Positions 25,265 to 33,876 of a stretch of DNA of 64,000 bases are shown piece after piece. The position numbers and the translations under genes are program-made. Position 1 is the first letter of the stretch, and every line of letters begins with the position of its first letter. The notes under the pieces are model-generated. The model did not search any database. It worked only from the letters and a program-made list of their open reading frames with translations, and had not been told where the DNA came from. Origin of the DNA: Corynebacterium epidermidicanis (GTDB taxonomy: Bacteria > Actinomycetota > Actinomycetes > Mycobacteriales > Mycobacteriaceae); assembly GCF_001021025.1 (NCBI RefSeq), contig NZ_CP011541.1:1240001-1304000 (forward strand). Reading direction: 5' to 3'.

Positions 25265-26764
25265 GTGTCAACTTTCGTTTCTGCCGCGCCTGAAAAGGCC
25301 GCGAAGAAGAAGCCAACCTTCAAAATCATCTGGTTTATCCTCTCGTTTGTCACACTTGGAGTGGTGCTTGCGCTGCCAATTGGCGGAGATTTGTCCTGGC
25401 AGGGACAAATCGCGTTGGCCGTGTTGGCGTTCGCAGTGATCATGTGGGTGAGTGAGGCGGTGTCCTATCCCGTCAGCTCGATCCTGGTTATTTCCCTGGT
25501 CGCAGTGCTGATTGGTGTGTCGCCAGATCCGAAGAAGCCAGGCGAGATCATGGGCACCGACGAGGGCCTCAAGATGGCGCTTGGAGGCTTCTCGACGTCG
25601 TCAGTTGCCCTTGTTGCTGCCGCACTGATGCTTGCTGCCGCCATGCAAACCACTGGGCTGCACAAGCGTTTGGCGTTGTATGTCTTGAAGATTTCTGGGG
25701 AAAAAGTCTCTAATGTGATTATCGGCACGATCGTGATTTCCATTATTTTGGCGTTCTTCGTGCCGTCGGCAACTGCGCGTGCTGGTGCGGTCGTTCCGAT
25801 CTTGTTGGGGATGGTCGCGGCCTTCGGGATGGATAAGCGCTCTAACCTGGGCGCCATCTTGATCATTACGGCTGCGCAATCGATTTCGATTTGGAATGTT
25901 GGCATTAAGACTGCAGCAGCTCAAAACTTGGTTGCGTTAGGGTTCCTACAGTCGAAGACGGGACAAACTGTTTCGTGGGGTGACTGGTTCCTGTGGGCCG
26001 CACCGTGGTCTTTGTTGATGTCGGTGGTGCTGTACTTTGTGATGCGCGCCGTGATCAAACCAGAGGTAGATACGATTGCCGGCGGCAAGGCCAATGTGAT
26101 CCAGCAGTTGAATGAGCTCGGTCCAATTAGCGGGGCAGAGAAGCGTCTGATTGGCATTTCCGTCGCACTGCTGGCCATGTGGGCAACGGAGGACTTGCTG
26201 CACCCGCTCGATTCCGCAACCGTCACGATCATCGCGATTGCATTGCTGCTGCTCCCGGGGATCGGGGTGTACAACTGGAAGGTTCTCGAGCCTCTGGTGA
26301 ACTGGGGAACGTTGATCGTATTCGCCATCGGTATCTCGCTGGGTTCTGTCCTGTTGAAGACGGGTGCCGCCGAATGGCTTTCCAAGCAGATCTTCGGATC
26401 GCTGGGGCTGGAAGACAAGCCCCTCGTCGCCACCATTGCCCTCGTGTCGGTGTTCACCATTTTGATCCACCTTGGTTTCGCTTCTGCCACGGCGCTCGCT
26501 TCGGCGTTGATTCCTGTCTACATTGCGCTGGCGCTGACGCTACCTACCCCTGACGGCGGTATCGGCTTCGTGGTGATTCAACAATTCGTGATTTCCTTCG
26601 GCTTCCTGCTGCCTGTGTCGGCACCACAGAACATGTTGGCCTACGGTACTGGAACATTCACCTCCAAGCAGTTCCTGAAGTCGGGTATTCCGCTGACCGT
26701 CATCGGCTACCTACTGATTGTCCTTCTTTCGGCTACCTACTGGAAGTGGCTCGGCTTGGTTTAA
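25265..26764 (+). CDS. DASS-family Na+-coupled dicarboxylate-type transporter
   Basis: The 499-residue protein starts at GTG 25265 (AAAGGAGCGTCCCC upstream). It has 11 to 12 membrane segments and DASS/SLC13 marks: FSTSSVALVAAALMLAAAM in the first half, PSATARAGAVVPI (the SNT-like substrate loop, here SAT), and QQFVISFGFLLPVSAPQNMLAYGTG (second SNT-like loop) near the end. DASS proteins carry succinate, malate, citrate or sulfate with Na+. In Corynebacterium the DccT member takes up C4-dicarboxylates; the substrate here is inferred, not shown. The gene is monocistronic and closes with a hairpin. Confidence 0.85.
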   Translation: MSTFVSAAPEKAAKKKPTFKIIWFILSFVTLGVVLALPIGGDLSWQGQIALAVLAFAVIMWVSEAVSYPVSSILVISLVAVLIGVSPDPKKPGEIMGTDEGLKMALGGFSTSSVALVAAALMLAAAMQTTGLHKRLALYVLKISGEKVSNVIIGTIVISIILAFFVPSATARAGAVVPILLGMVAAFGMDKRSNLGAILIITAAQSISIWNVGIKTAAAQNLVALGFLQSKTGQTVSWGDWFLWAAPWSLLMSVVLYFVMRAVIKPEVDTIAGGKANVIQQLNELGPISGAEKRLIGISVALLAMWATEDLLHPLDSATVTIIAIALLLLPGIGVYNWKVLEPLVNWGTLIVFAIGISLGSVLLKTGAAEWLSKQIFGSLGLEDKPLVATIALVSVFTILIHLGFASATALASALIPVYIALALTLPTPDGGIGFVVIQQFVISFGFLLPVSAPQNMLAYGTGTFTSKQFLKSGIPLTVIGYLLIVLLSATYWKWLGLV

Positions 26765-26791
26765 GTACCTTGCTGCGAGAGAAACAACAAG

Positions 26792-26822
26792 GAGGCTCCC
26801 ATCCATTTCGGAAGGGAGCCTC
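26792..26822. terminator. hairpin between the transporter and gnd
   Basis: GAGGCTCCC and GGGAGCCTC form a perfect 9-bp stem with a 13-base loop between two convergent genes. T-runs are short on both strands (TTTTAG upstream on the minus side), so efficiency is unclear. Confidence 0.7.
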
Positions 26823-26858
26823 TAAAAGTTGCCAGCGGCCAGTTCAGCTAACTAGGCA

Positions 26859-28316
26859 CTAGGAAGTCTGCACCTCGGTGCGGTCGCCAGACCACAGGGT
26901 GTGGAAGTGTCCTGGCTTGTCGGTGCGTTCGTAGGTGTGCGCGCCGAAGAAGTCGCGCTGACCCTGGATCAGTGCGGCTGGGAGGCGCTCGGAGCGCAGT
27001 GAGTCGTAGTAAGACAGCGAGGACGCAAATACCGGGATCGGCAGGCCGAGCTGGGTAGACAGGACGACAACGCGTCGCCAGGAGTCCACGAGGTTTGCCA
27101 CTTCGCCCTTGAAATAAGGATCGAGCAGCAGAGACTGCAGCTCAGGGTCGGTCTCGTAGGCTTCCTTGATGCGGTTGAGGAACTTGGCGCGGATGATGCA
27201 GCCGCCCCGCCAAATGGTAGCGAGGTCACCTGGCCGCAGCTCCCAGTTGTTCTCCACGCCACCGGCCTTGATCTCGTCAAAGCCCTGAGCATAGGCCACG
27301 AGCTTGGAGGCGTAAAGTGCCCGCCGGACGTCTTCGATGAAGTCGGCCCGGTCCACGCCAAGGGCTTCCAAGGTAGTCAGCGTTCCGGCAGGCAAATTGC
27401 CTACTGCCGCAGTGCGCTGGGTGCGGGCCCCAGACAGCGCGCGCGCAAAGACTGCTTCGCCAATACCAGTGGTGGCGATGCCTAGATCGAGCGCAGCTTT
27501 CACAGTCCAGCGACCGGTACCCTTTTGGCCCGCAGAATCGACGATGACGTCGATAAGCGGCTGGCCCGTCTCGGCATCAACTTGAGCGAGCACCTCGGCA
27601 GTAATTTCGACGAGGTAAGAGTCGAGGTCGCCGGTGTTCCATTCCTTGAACACATCGGAGATTTCGGCAGGAGTCATTCTGGCGGCGTAGCGCAGCAGGT
27701 GGTAAGCCTCGCCGATGACCTGCATGTCGGCGTATTCGATGCCGTTGTGGACCATCTTCACGAAGTGGCCGGCGCCGTCAGCGCCGATGTGGGTGCAGCA
27801 AGGCACGCCGTCGACGACGGCTGCGATGGACTCAAGCAGTGGGCCGAGCGATTCGTAGGATTCCTTAGGGCCGCCGGGCATGATCGACGGGCCGTTGAGC
27901 GCACCTTCTTCGCCTCCAGAGATTCCGGCGCCGACAAAGTGCAGGCCCTTTGCGGAGATCTCCCGTTCGCGACGCATCGTGTCGGTGTAGAGTGCATTGC
28001 CGCCGTCAATAATGATGTCGCCAGGCTCCATTGCGTCGGCGAGCTGGTTAATCACAGCGTCGGTCGCAGCACCGGCCTGCACCATGATGATGGCGCGACG
28101 AGGGCGTTCGAGGGAAGCGACGAATTCTTCGATGGACTTGGCGGGCAAGAAGCTGCCCTCGTTGCCGTGCTCCTCCACGAGCAAGGCAGTCTTTTCGTAG
28201 GAGCGGTTGTACACGGCGACGGTGTGTCCGCGGGAAGCAAAATTGCGGGCTAGGTTTGAACCCATCACGGCCAAACCAACAACACCAATATGGGCGAGGG
28301 CTTGTTGCTCAGTCAT
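26859..28316 (-). CDS. gnd: 6-phosphogluconate dehydrogenase (decarboxylating)
   Basis: The 485-residue protein is full length for the long (dimeric) class. It opens with the dinucleotide-binding GVVGLAVMGSNLARN and NRSYEKT (Arg/Ser pattern of NADP use), has GAGISGGEEGALNGPSIMPGG and KMVHNGIEYADMQ (substrate Lys/Asn) and the QGQRDFFGAHTYER end. It converts 6-phosphogluconate to ribulose 5-phosphate with NADPH and CO2 in the oxidative pentose phosphate pathway. One GCTTATCGACG word lies inside (27548). It is divergent from the thioesterase gene. Confidence 0.97.
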   Translation of the reverse strand: MTEQQALAHIGVVGLAVMGSNLARNFASRGHTVAVYNRSYEKTALLVEEHGNEGSFLPAKSIEEFVASLERPRRAIIMVQAGAATDAVINQLADAMEPGDIIIDGGNALYTDTMRREREISAKGLHFVGAGISGGEEGALNGPSIMPGGPKESYESLGPLLESIAAVVDGVPCCTHIGADGAGHFVKMVHNGIEYADMQVIGEAYHLLRYAARMTPAEISDVFKEWNTGDLDSYLVEITAEVLAQVDAETGQPLIDVIVDSAGQKGTGRWTVKAALDLGIATTGIGEAVFARALSGARTQRTAAVGNLPAGTLTTLEALGVDRADFIEDVRRALYASKLVAYAQGFDEIKAGGVENNWELRPGDLATIWRGGCIIRAKFLNRIKEAYETDPELQSLLLDPYFKGEVANLVDSWRRVVVLSTQLGLPIPVFASSLSYYDSLRSERLPAALIQGQRDFFGAHTYERTDKPGHFHTLWSGDRTEVQTS

Positions 28317-28380
28317 AGCGACAATCGTACCGTTAGTTACTCTGACGTTGTGTGCTCAGTGCCCCTAAACTACTAAAGCT

Positions 28381-28824
28381 ATGAGCTTTCATGACCTCCT
28401 CGCCACCGCGCAACAACGCCCGCTTACCGACGCCGAGCTAATCGATTTCAACGAAATGGCTACCGGGCTTAGCCAGTACCTGGGAATGCGATTTACGGCT
28501 GTCACCCCGACGTCGATACGTAGCGAACTGGTGGTTAGCCAGCACCACCTGCAGCCCTTTGGGCTGGTTAATGGTGGGGTGTTTGCGTCGATCGCGGAGA
28601 CAGTCGCGTCGGCTGCTGGGGCCATTGTTGCGGGTCTGCCGGTGGCTGGGATCAACAACAACACGCACTTCTTCAAGTCGGCTCGTTCGGGAGTGATTTG
28701 TGCCGAAACTACCGCTTTGCATGTGGGCAAGAGCACGCACACGTGGCAAGTTGCAATGACCCAGGCTGATCGTTTGTTAGCTCAGTCCTCGGTGCAACTC
28801 ATGGTCTTGACGGGCGTAAACTAG
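28381..28824 (+). CDS. PaaI-type hotdog thioesterase
   Basis: The 147-residue protein has the hotdog thioesterase pattern HHLQPFGLVNGGVFASIAET with the catalytic-helix Glu and NTHFFKSARSGVICAE. It is of the size of PaaI/MenI-like acyl-CoA thioesterases. The position next to gnd is conserved in Corynebacterium. The natural substrate could be 1,4-dihydroxy-2-naphthoyl-CoA or another aromatic acyl-CoA; the sequence does not decide. The methyltransferase gene starts eight bases after its stop. Confidence 0.88.
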   Translation: MSFHDLLATAQQRPLTDAELIDFNEMATGLSQYLGMRFTAVTPTSIRSELVVSQHHLQPFGLVNGGVFASIAETVASAAGAIVAGLPVAGINNNTHFFKSARSGVICAETTALHVGKSTHTWQVAMTQADRLLAQSSVQLMVLTGVN

Positions 28825-28832
28825 AAGGCATT

Positions 28833-29414
28833 ATGCCTACCTGGAAAGATATCGTCGCCCGAAACCCACAGCACTCTGCCAACTATGCGCAGCGCTGGAA
28901 GGATTTCGTGGCAGCTGGCCAAGACATTAACGGCGAAGCAAGGTTTCTCGACGCACTAGCTCCGCGCGGTGCGCGCATTCTCGACGCCGGCTGCGGCACC
29001 GGCCGCGTCGGTGGGGAGCTGGCCCGGCGCGGACACGAGGTCACGGGGGTGGATGTTGACGCTGAATTGCTCAGCCACGCCAAGACGGATTTCCCGGAGA
29101 CCAACTGGGTGCTTGGAGATCTCGCCACCGGGAATGTCCCCGCTGGTCCCTTCGACGTTGTGTTTACCGCCGGCAATGTGTTGACGTTCTTGGAGCCAGC
29201 GGAACGCCCGATCGCGATAGCGGCGCTGGCTGACGTGATGGCTGAGGATGCTCGCATGGTCATGGGGTTCGGTACGCAGCGTGGCTATCATTTCCGGCAA
29301 TTTTTGGCCGATGCAGCTGCAGCAGGATTGAAACAGGAGCTGCTGCTGGGAACGTGGGATATTCGGCCGTTTACGCCGAAGTCTGATTTCTTGGTAGCCG
29401 TGCTGCACCGCTAG
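28833..29414 (+). CDS. class I SAM-dependent methyltransferase
   Basis: The 193-residue protein has SAM motif I ILDAGCGTGRVGGELARRG, the acidic motif GVDVD and GPFDVVFTAGNVLTFL. The short length (no C-terminal cap) suggests a small-molecule methyltransferase. It is cotranscribed with the thioesterase. Its stop TAG shares the CTAG palindrome with the stop of the convergent thiD, so the two genes overlap by four bases. Confidence 0.88.
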   Translation: MPTWKDIVARNPQHSANYAQRWKDFVAAGQDINGEARFLDALAPRGARILDAGCGTGRVGGELARRGHEVTGVDVDAELLSHAKTDFPETNWVLGDLATGNVPAGPFDVVFTAGNVLTFLEPAERPIAIAALADVMAEDARMVMGFGTQRGYHFRQFLADAAAAGLKQELLLGTWDIRPFTPKSDFLVAVLHR

Positions 29415-30223
29415 CGCAGCCACACCCCGTGGTCGATCGGTCCATTGCCTTTGCCGACGTCGAGGTGATCGGCGGCTGCGATGGCGTCGTGAAGCCAGCG
29501 CGTGGACCACTCGAGTGCTGCTTCCGGGCTACCGCTTTGGGCGAGTTTGGTGGCTAGTGCTGCACTAAGGCTGCAGCCAGTGCCGTGGGTGTTCTTCGTG
29601 GATATCCGAGGGCTGGGGGTGTGTGCCAGCACGCTGTCGGCGGACACGAGCCAGTTGCCTGCTTCGGGGCCGCTGAGGTGCCCGCCTTTCACCACTACGA
29701 GCGTTTGGCTTTCGGCGGCGAATTCCTGGGCTGCGTGCAACGCATCTTCTGCAGTGGTGAGTTCCTTTCCACACAGTACGCTCAGTTCCGGCAGGTTGGG
29801 GGTGATGATGGTTGCCTCGCGAGCGAGCTCGGTGACGACCTCCTCGGCTTCGGAATCGAGTAGGCGATGCCCGCTGGTGGCAACCATCACGGGGTCGAGG
29901 ACGACGGGGGCGTCGATACGCTCGAGCCATTGGGCGACGGTGTGGGCGATTTCAGCGTTGCCGAGCATGCCGATCTTGATTGCGTCGATGCCAATGTCGT
30001 CGCTAACGCTATCGAGTTGCTGAGTGAGGAACTCGATCGGGGGTACGTGTACGCTGCGCACCCCTTGGGTGTTTTGGGCTACGAGCGCGGTGACCACGCC
30101 CATTCCGTACCCGCCAGCCGCCAGGATCGATTTGAGATCGGCGTGTAGGCCGGCCCCGCCGGTGGGATCTGTCCCGGCGATGGAAAGCACTCGCGGGATT
30201 GGTCGGGTAGTCACGGGGCGCAT
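29411..30223 (-). CDS. thiD: hydroxymethylpyrimidine (phosphate) kinase
   Basis: The 270-residue protein starts at ATG 30223 after AGGAGGCCCCACAG; the longer frame upstream is low-complexity Ser/Thr/Pro and out of keeping. It shows the ribokinase-fold marks of ThiD: SIAGTDPTGGAGLHADLKS, ALVAQNTQGV, DPVMVATSGHRLL and the anion-hole GTGCSLSAA with its catalytic Cys/Ser region. It phosphorylates HMP and HMP-P in thiamine synthesis. It sits behind pflA (28 bases), so it may be read from the pfl transcript. Confidence 0.93.
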   Translation of the reverse strand: MRPVTTRPIPRVLSIAGTDPTGGAGLHADLKSILAAGGYGMGVVTALVAQNTQGVRSVHVPPIEFLTQQLDSVSDDIGIDAIKIGMLGNAEIAHTVAQWLERIDAPVVLDPVMVATSGHRLLDSEAEEVVTELAREATIITPNLPELSVLCGKELTTAEDALHAAQEFAAESQTLVVVKGGHLSGPEAGNWLVSADSVLAHTPSPRISTKNTHGTGCSLSAALATKLAQSGSPEAALEWSTRWLHDAIAAADHLDVGKGNGPIDHGVWLR

Positions 30224-30251
30224 CTGTGGGGCCTCCTGCGGGGTCGAGGAA

Positions 30252-31124
30252 CTAATAGACGGTGAGGCCTCGGGACCGGAAGACGTCGCGGATGGCGTCG
30301 GTGGACTCGCGCGATGGTGGGGAGAGGTTTTCGAGTTCGTATTCGATGCCGAGCTCGTGCCACTTGTCGCGCCCCATGTTGTGGAAGGGGAGGATCTCAA
30401 CGCGTTCTACATTATCTTTCCAGCGGGCCACGATGTCTGCCATTGCTTCGACATTTTCGGGCGCGTCGGTGTAGCCGGGGACGTGGACGTGGCGAACCCA
30501 GACTCGTTTGCCAAGTTTGTTCAGGCGGTCGCCAAACGCGATGCTTGGAGCGAGCTCGTGGCCGGTGAGTCGTTCGTAGGTATCGGGGAGGCCGGATTTC
30601 ACATCTAGGAGGACAAGGTCGATGTTTTCCAAATCCTCGTCGCTTAGGCGGGCACCCAGGTAGCCAGCGGAATCGATGCAGGTGTGAATACCGGCGGCGT
30701 GGGCCTCGGCCAGCACTCGTCGGGTGAATGCGATCTGGAAGAGCGGTTCTCCGCCAGAAATCGTGATGCCACCACCGGAGGCGTTGAATACCGGGCGGTA
30801 ACGTTTGATTTTCTTCACCAGGTCTTCCACCCGGTGTAGGGTGCCCTCCTTGAGCTCCCAGGTATCCGGGTTATGGCAGTACAGGCACCGCAATGGGCAG
30901 CCGGCCATGAAAATAGTCATCCGGGTGCCGGGGCCGTCCACACTGGTGACGAGTTCCCAGGAGTGCACGAGTCCGATATCGCCGGTGCGCCGGGCTTCGA
31001 AAAGCTCCGGGCGAGACATCAGGTCGGTATCAACACTGGAAACCCCCAGGCCTGCGGCGGTGCCCCGAACTTTAGGTCCGTCGGATGGGGCGATGGTTAC
31101 TTTTGCTGCGACACCGTCAGCCAT
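30252..31124 (-). CDS. pflA: pyruvate formate-lyase activating enzyme
   Basis: The 290-residue radical SAM protein has the CxxxCxxC cluster motif GCPLRCLYCHNPDTW, the GGE-like ISGGEPLFQ and the C-terminal LPFHNMGRDKW segment typical of PflA. It generates the glycyl radical on PFL using SAM and an electron from a flavodoxin or ferredoxin. ATG 31124 follows AAGGAGTATCC. The N-terminal 50 residues are longer than in E. coli PflA (about 246 residues). Its substrate here should be the separate radical-domain protein encoded just before it. Confidence 0.95.
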   Translation of the reverse strand: MADGVAAKVTIAPSDGPKVRGTAAGLGVSSVDTDLMSRPELFEARRTGDIGLVHSWELVTSVDGPGTRMTIFMAGCPLRCLYCHNPDTWELKEGTLHRVEDLVKKIKRYRPVFNASGGGITISGGEPLFQIAFTRRVLAEAHAAGIHTCIDSAGYLGARLSDEDLENIDLVLLDVKSGLPDTYERLTGHELAPSIAFGDRLNKLGKRVWVRHVHVPGYTDAPENVEAMADIVARWKDNVERVEILPFHNMGRDKWHELGIEYELENLSPPSRESTDAIRDVFRSRGLTVY

Positions 31125-31230
31125 GGATACTCCTTGGAAGTAAGAGATGAAAGGGAAGCCGACCCGCACTGCCAGTGAGATTGGTCGGTGGGAAGTGCTG
31201 GGTTAAATGCCCGTAGCCGGCCCAACGTGC

Positions 31231-31278
31231 CCGCCACCGTGAGCGTAGCAATTGCTTGGCTTTGCTCACGGCCGGCGG
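31231..31278 (-). other. large hairpin between the radical-domain gene and pflA
   Basis: CCGTGAGC and GCTCACGG (31237-31244 with 31264-31271) form the inner stem, and CCGCC with GGCGG extends it outward around small bulges. It lies in the 207-base leader of pflA. No T run follows in the minus direction, so a processing, stability or attenuation role is more likely than simple termination. Confidence 0.6.
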
Positions 31279-31331
31279 TGACGTCGGACCGGCTGTACTC
31301 AGGAGGAATGAGTTGTTTTCGGAGGCGCGGA

Positions 31332-31583
31332 TTAGGCGCTCTGGTGGAAGGTGCGGTCGATGACGTCTTGCTGCTGCTCCTTGGTGAGCTTCACGAAGTT
31401 GACAGCGTAGCCGGACACGCGAACGGTGAGGTTAGGGTACTTCTCAGGGTGCTCCATGGCGTCCTTGAGGGTGTTTTCCTCGAGAACGTTGATGTTTGCG
31501 TGGTAGAGACCGCTATCCATCTTGTGCTCTTCGCGGGCAGCTTTCATATCGGCCATACGCTCGTCGAAAGACTTTGCAGACAT
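31332..31583 (-). CDS. grcA: stand-alone glycyl-radical domain, C-terminal part of a split PFL
   Basis: The 83-residue protein matches the C-terminal end of PflB and YfiD/Grc[17 protein letters not shown], then [11 protein letters not shown], where Gly58 is the radical-bearing glycine, and [14 protein letters not shown]. Its first 22 residues ([16 protein letters not shown]) have no counterpart in PflB and may be a docking helix. ATG 31583 follows TAGGAGTAGAA. The large PflB upstream stops just before this domain, so here the domain is needed for catalysis, not only for repair as with E. coli GrcA. The name grcA marks family likeness; a PflB C-subunit would be the functional name. Confidence 0.93.
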   Translation of the reverse strand: MSAKSFDERMADMKAAREEHKMDSGLYHANINVLEENTLKDAMEHPEKYPNLTVRVSGYAVNFVKLTKEQQQDVIDRTFHQSA

Positions 31584-31625
31584 TTTCTACTCCTAGGTGT
31601 TGAGGTGGTGGTTGTGTAGTTGTTC

Positions 31626-31780
31626 TTTCCGCGGGGCCAGGGCGGGCTAGAAAGCTTTGCTGACCCCGCGGAAACCCAAGGGGGGTGTGAGTGACGCTCC
31701 CGGAGAAGGCTCCGGGGTGTCATACGCCTTGTTTGCCGGAGTTGTTCCAGCTTGGCTGCGAGCGTTTTAGGTCCGCAGCC
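31626..31780 (-). other. three consecutive hairpins between pflB and the radical-domain gene
   Basis: The 214-base spacer holds an 11-bp perfect stem TTTCCGCGGGG / CCCCGCGGAAA (31626-31636 with 31664-31674), a CCCGGAG/CTCCGGG stem with a four-base loop (31699-31705 with 31710-31716) and GGCTGCG/CGCAGCC (31754-31760 with 31774-31780). None has a clear T run in the gene direction. They could set the ratio of the two PFL parts by mRNA processing, protection or partial termination. Confidence 0.7.
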
Positions 31781-31797
31781 GGGGCGCGGTCAGGGGA

Positions 31798-33876
31798 TTA
31801 GTCCTCCATGATGAAGCCAGCATCAAGGATACCGACCAGGTTCTTGACCTGCTCATCCTTAGTCCGGCCCAGACCGGACGGCGTGATGGTGTTGGTCAGC
31901 GAGATACCGTCGAGTGCGTCGTGGTAGTCCAGCTTGCCTACCGACAGCATGGAGGCGACCATGCCATGGGTATCCATGCCGTTTTCAGGGTTGGCGCCCG
32001 GTGCGAATGGGGTACCCGCCTTGTGGCCGGATGGGAAGGAACCGGTAGCCTTGCCGTACACGACGTTCGAGGTAATCGTGAGCACCGACTGCGTTGGGAT
32101 AGCGTCGCGGTACATGGGGATTTCCTTGATCTTGGCCATCACGGTGTGGACGATGGTGGCGGCGATGTCGTCGGCGCGGTCGTCGTCGTTGCCGTAGACC
32201 GGGAATTCACCTTCGGTCTTGTAGTCGACCACCAATCCGGTTTCGTCGCGCACTGGGTATACCTTGGCGTACTTGATGGCGGACAGGGAATCGGCGACGA
32301 TCGACAGACCAGCGATGCCACAGCCCATGGTGCGGATGATCTCGGAGTCGTGCAGCGCCATCTCAATTGCTTCGTAAGCGTAGCGATCATGGCAGTAGTG
32401 GATGATGTTCAAAGCCTCTACATACGTGCCGACAACCCAGTCCAGCATTTCTTCGTACTTTGCCCAGACCTCGTCGAAGTCGAGTGGTCCGTCGCCTTCG
32501 ATTGGGGTGTGGCCAGTGGTGATCTGCTTGCCAGAAACTTCATCGCGGCCACCATTGATGGCGTAGAGCAGGGACTTAGCGGCGTTCACGCGAGCGCCGA
32601 AGAACTGCATTTGCTTGCCGACGGCCATCGGTGAGACACAGCAGGCGATAGCGGCGTCGTCGCCCCATTGTTCGCGGATCTGTGCCTCGGATTCGTACTG
32701 GATTGACGAAGTTTCGATGGAGATTGCGGAGCAGAATTCCTTGTAGCCTTCTGGCAGCTCTGGGGACCAGAAGATGGTGATGTTAGGCTCTGGTGCCGGG
32801 CCCAGATTGCGTAAGGTCTGCAGCAGGCGGAAGGAAGTCTTGGTGACCTGTGGGCGACCATCCTCGGAGAAGCCGGCGTCAGACCAGGTTGCCCAGTATG
32901 GGTCGCCGGAGAAGATCTGATCGTAGTCAATCGTGCGCAGGAAGCGGACGATGCGCAGCTTGAGCACTAGGTTGTCCATGATTTCCTGAGCTGCTTCTTC
33001 GGTGAGGACACCGGCCGCGAGATCGCGCTCGAAGTAGATGTCGAAGAATGGGGAGAGGCGGCCGATGGACATTGCGGCACCGTCTTGGGACTTGATGGCA
33101 CCGAGGTAGCCGAAGTAGGTCCACTGGACTGCTTCGTGAGCATTCTTGGCTGGGCCAGAGATATCGAAGCCGTAGGAAGCTGCCATGTTCTTCAGCTTTT
33201 TCAGAGCCTTGATCTGCTCGGAGTGCTCCTCGCGGTAGCGTGCCCAGTGCTCGTCGAAAGGCTTGTTGGCTACCTTGTCCTTGGCGATCTTCTTTTCTTC
33301 GATCAGCTTGTCTACGCCGTAGAGAGCGACACGGCGGTAGTCACCGATGATGCGTCCGCGACCGTAGGCGTCGGGAAGGCCGGTGATGATGTGGGAGGAG
33401 CGAGCTGCGCGGATGCGTGGGGTGTAGATGTCAAAGACAGCGTCGTTGTGCGTCTTGCGGTACTGGGTGAAGATCTTCTTGATATCTTCGTTAGGCTCTT
33501 TGCCAGCCTCGCGGATGGCCTGTTCGACCATGCGCCAGCCACCGTTTGGCATCATGGAGCGCTTCAGCGGGGTATCGGTTTGCAGGCCGACGATGACGTC
33601 GTCGTCCTCGGAGATGAAGCCAGGCTTGAATGCGTCGACATCGGATGGGGTTTCGGTATCGACGTCGAAGACGCGACGCTTGCGCTCCTCGGAGAGGTAG
33701 TTCTTCTCGAGGTGGTCGAACAGGCGCAGGGTCTTTTCAGTTGGGCCAGCGAGGAAGCTAGCGTCGCCGAGGTATGGGGTGTAGTTGCGCTGGATGAAGT
33801 CGCGCACATTGATTTCTTCTTGCCAAGGGCCTTCGACGAAGGTGTCCCAGGCCTGGGCTGTCGTTTCGTTGGTCAC
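31798..33876 (-). CDS. pflB: pyruvate formate-lyase large part lacking the glycyl-radical domain
   Basis: The 692-residue protein follows PflB from the first residues (VNVRDFIQRNYTPYLGD, LPDAYGRGRIIGDYRRVALYG) through the active-site cysteines Cys412-Cys413 (AIACCVSPMAVGKQMQFFGAR) to GRTKDEQVKNLVGILDAGF, where it stops. E. coli PflB (760 residues) continues there with the Gly734 domain; here that domain is the separate gene at 31332-31583 in another frame. The stop is a clean TAA and nothing in the spacer continues the domain in frame. It converts pyruvate and CoA to acetyl-CoA and formate under anoxia. Split, not truncated, because both parts keep every key residue. Confidence 0.95.
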   Translation of the reverse strand: MTNETTAQAWDTFVEGPWQEEINVRDFIQRNYTPYLGDASFLAGPTEKTLRLFDHLEKNYLSEERKRRVFDVDTETPSDVDAFKPGFISEDDDVIVGLQTDTPLKRSMMPNGGWRMVEQAIREAGKEPNEDIKKIFTQYRKTHNDAVFDIYTPRIRAARSSHIITGLPDAYGRGRIIGDYRRVALYGVDKLIEEKKIAKDKVANKPFDEHWARYREEHSEQIKALKKLKNMAASYGFDISGPAKNAHEAVQWTYFGYLGAIKSQDGAAMSIGRLSPFFDIYFERDLAAGVLTEEAAQEIMDNLVLKLRIVRFLRTIDYDQIFSGDPYWATWSDAGFSEDGRPQVTKTSFRLLQTLRNLGPAPEPNITIFWSPELPEGYKEFCSAISIETSSIQYESEAQIREQWGDDAAIACCVSPMAVGKQMQFFGARVNAAKSLLYAINGGRDEVSGKQITTGHTPIEGDGPLDFDEVWAKYEEMLDWVVGTYVEALNIIHYCHDRYAYEAIEMALHDSEIIRTMGCGIAGLSIVADSLSAIKYAKVYPVRDETGLVVDYKTEGEFPVYGNDDDRADDIAATIVHTVMAKIKEIPMYRDAIPTQSVLTITSNVVYGKATGSFPSGHKAGTPFAPGANPENGMDTHGMVASMLSVGKLDYHDALDGISLTNTITPSGLGRTKDEQVKNLVGILDAGFIMED

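Noticed and set aside
29411..30400. Longer thiD start at 30400
   Set aside because: The added 59 residues are low-complexity Ser/Thr/Pro, overlap the pflA gene and lack a ribosome site; ATG 30223 has AGGAGG.
30024..30608. Plus-strand ORF over thiD and pflA
   Set aside because: Antisense shadow across two recognised genes and their intergenic gap.
31584..31797. Frameshift, intron or intein as the reason for the split PFL
   Set aside because: The spacer is only 214 bases and lacks splice or intein motifs; the small gene has its own start, ribosome site and a new N-terminus, and the large gene ends in a clean stop in another frame.
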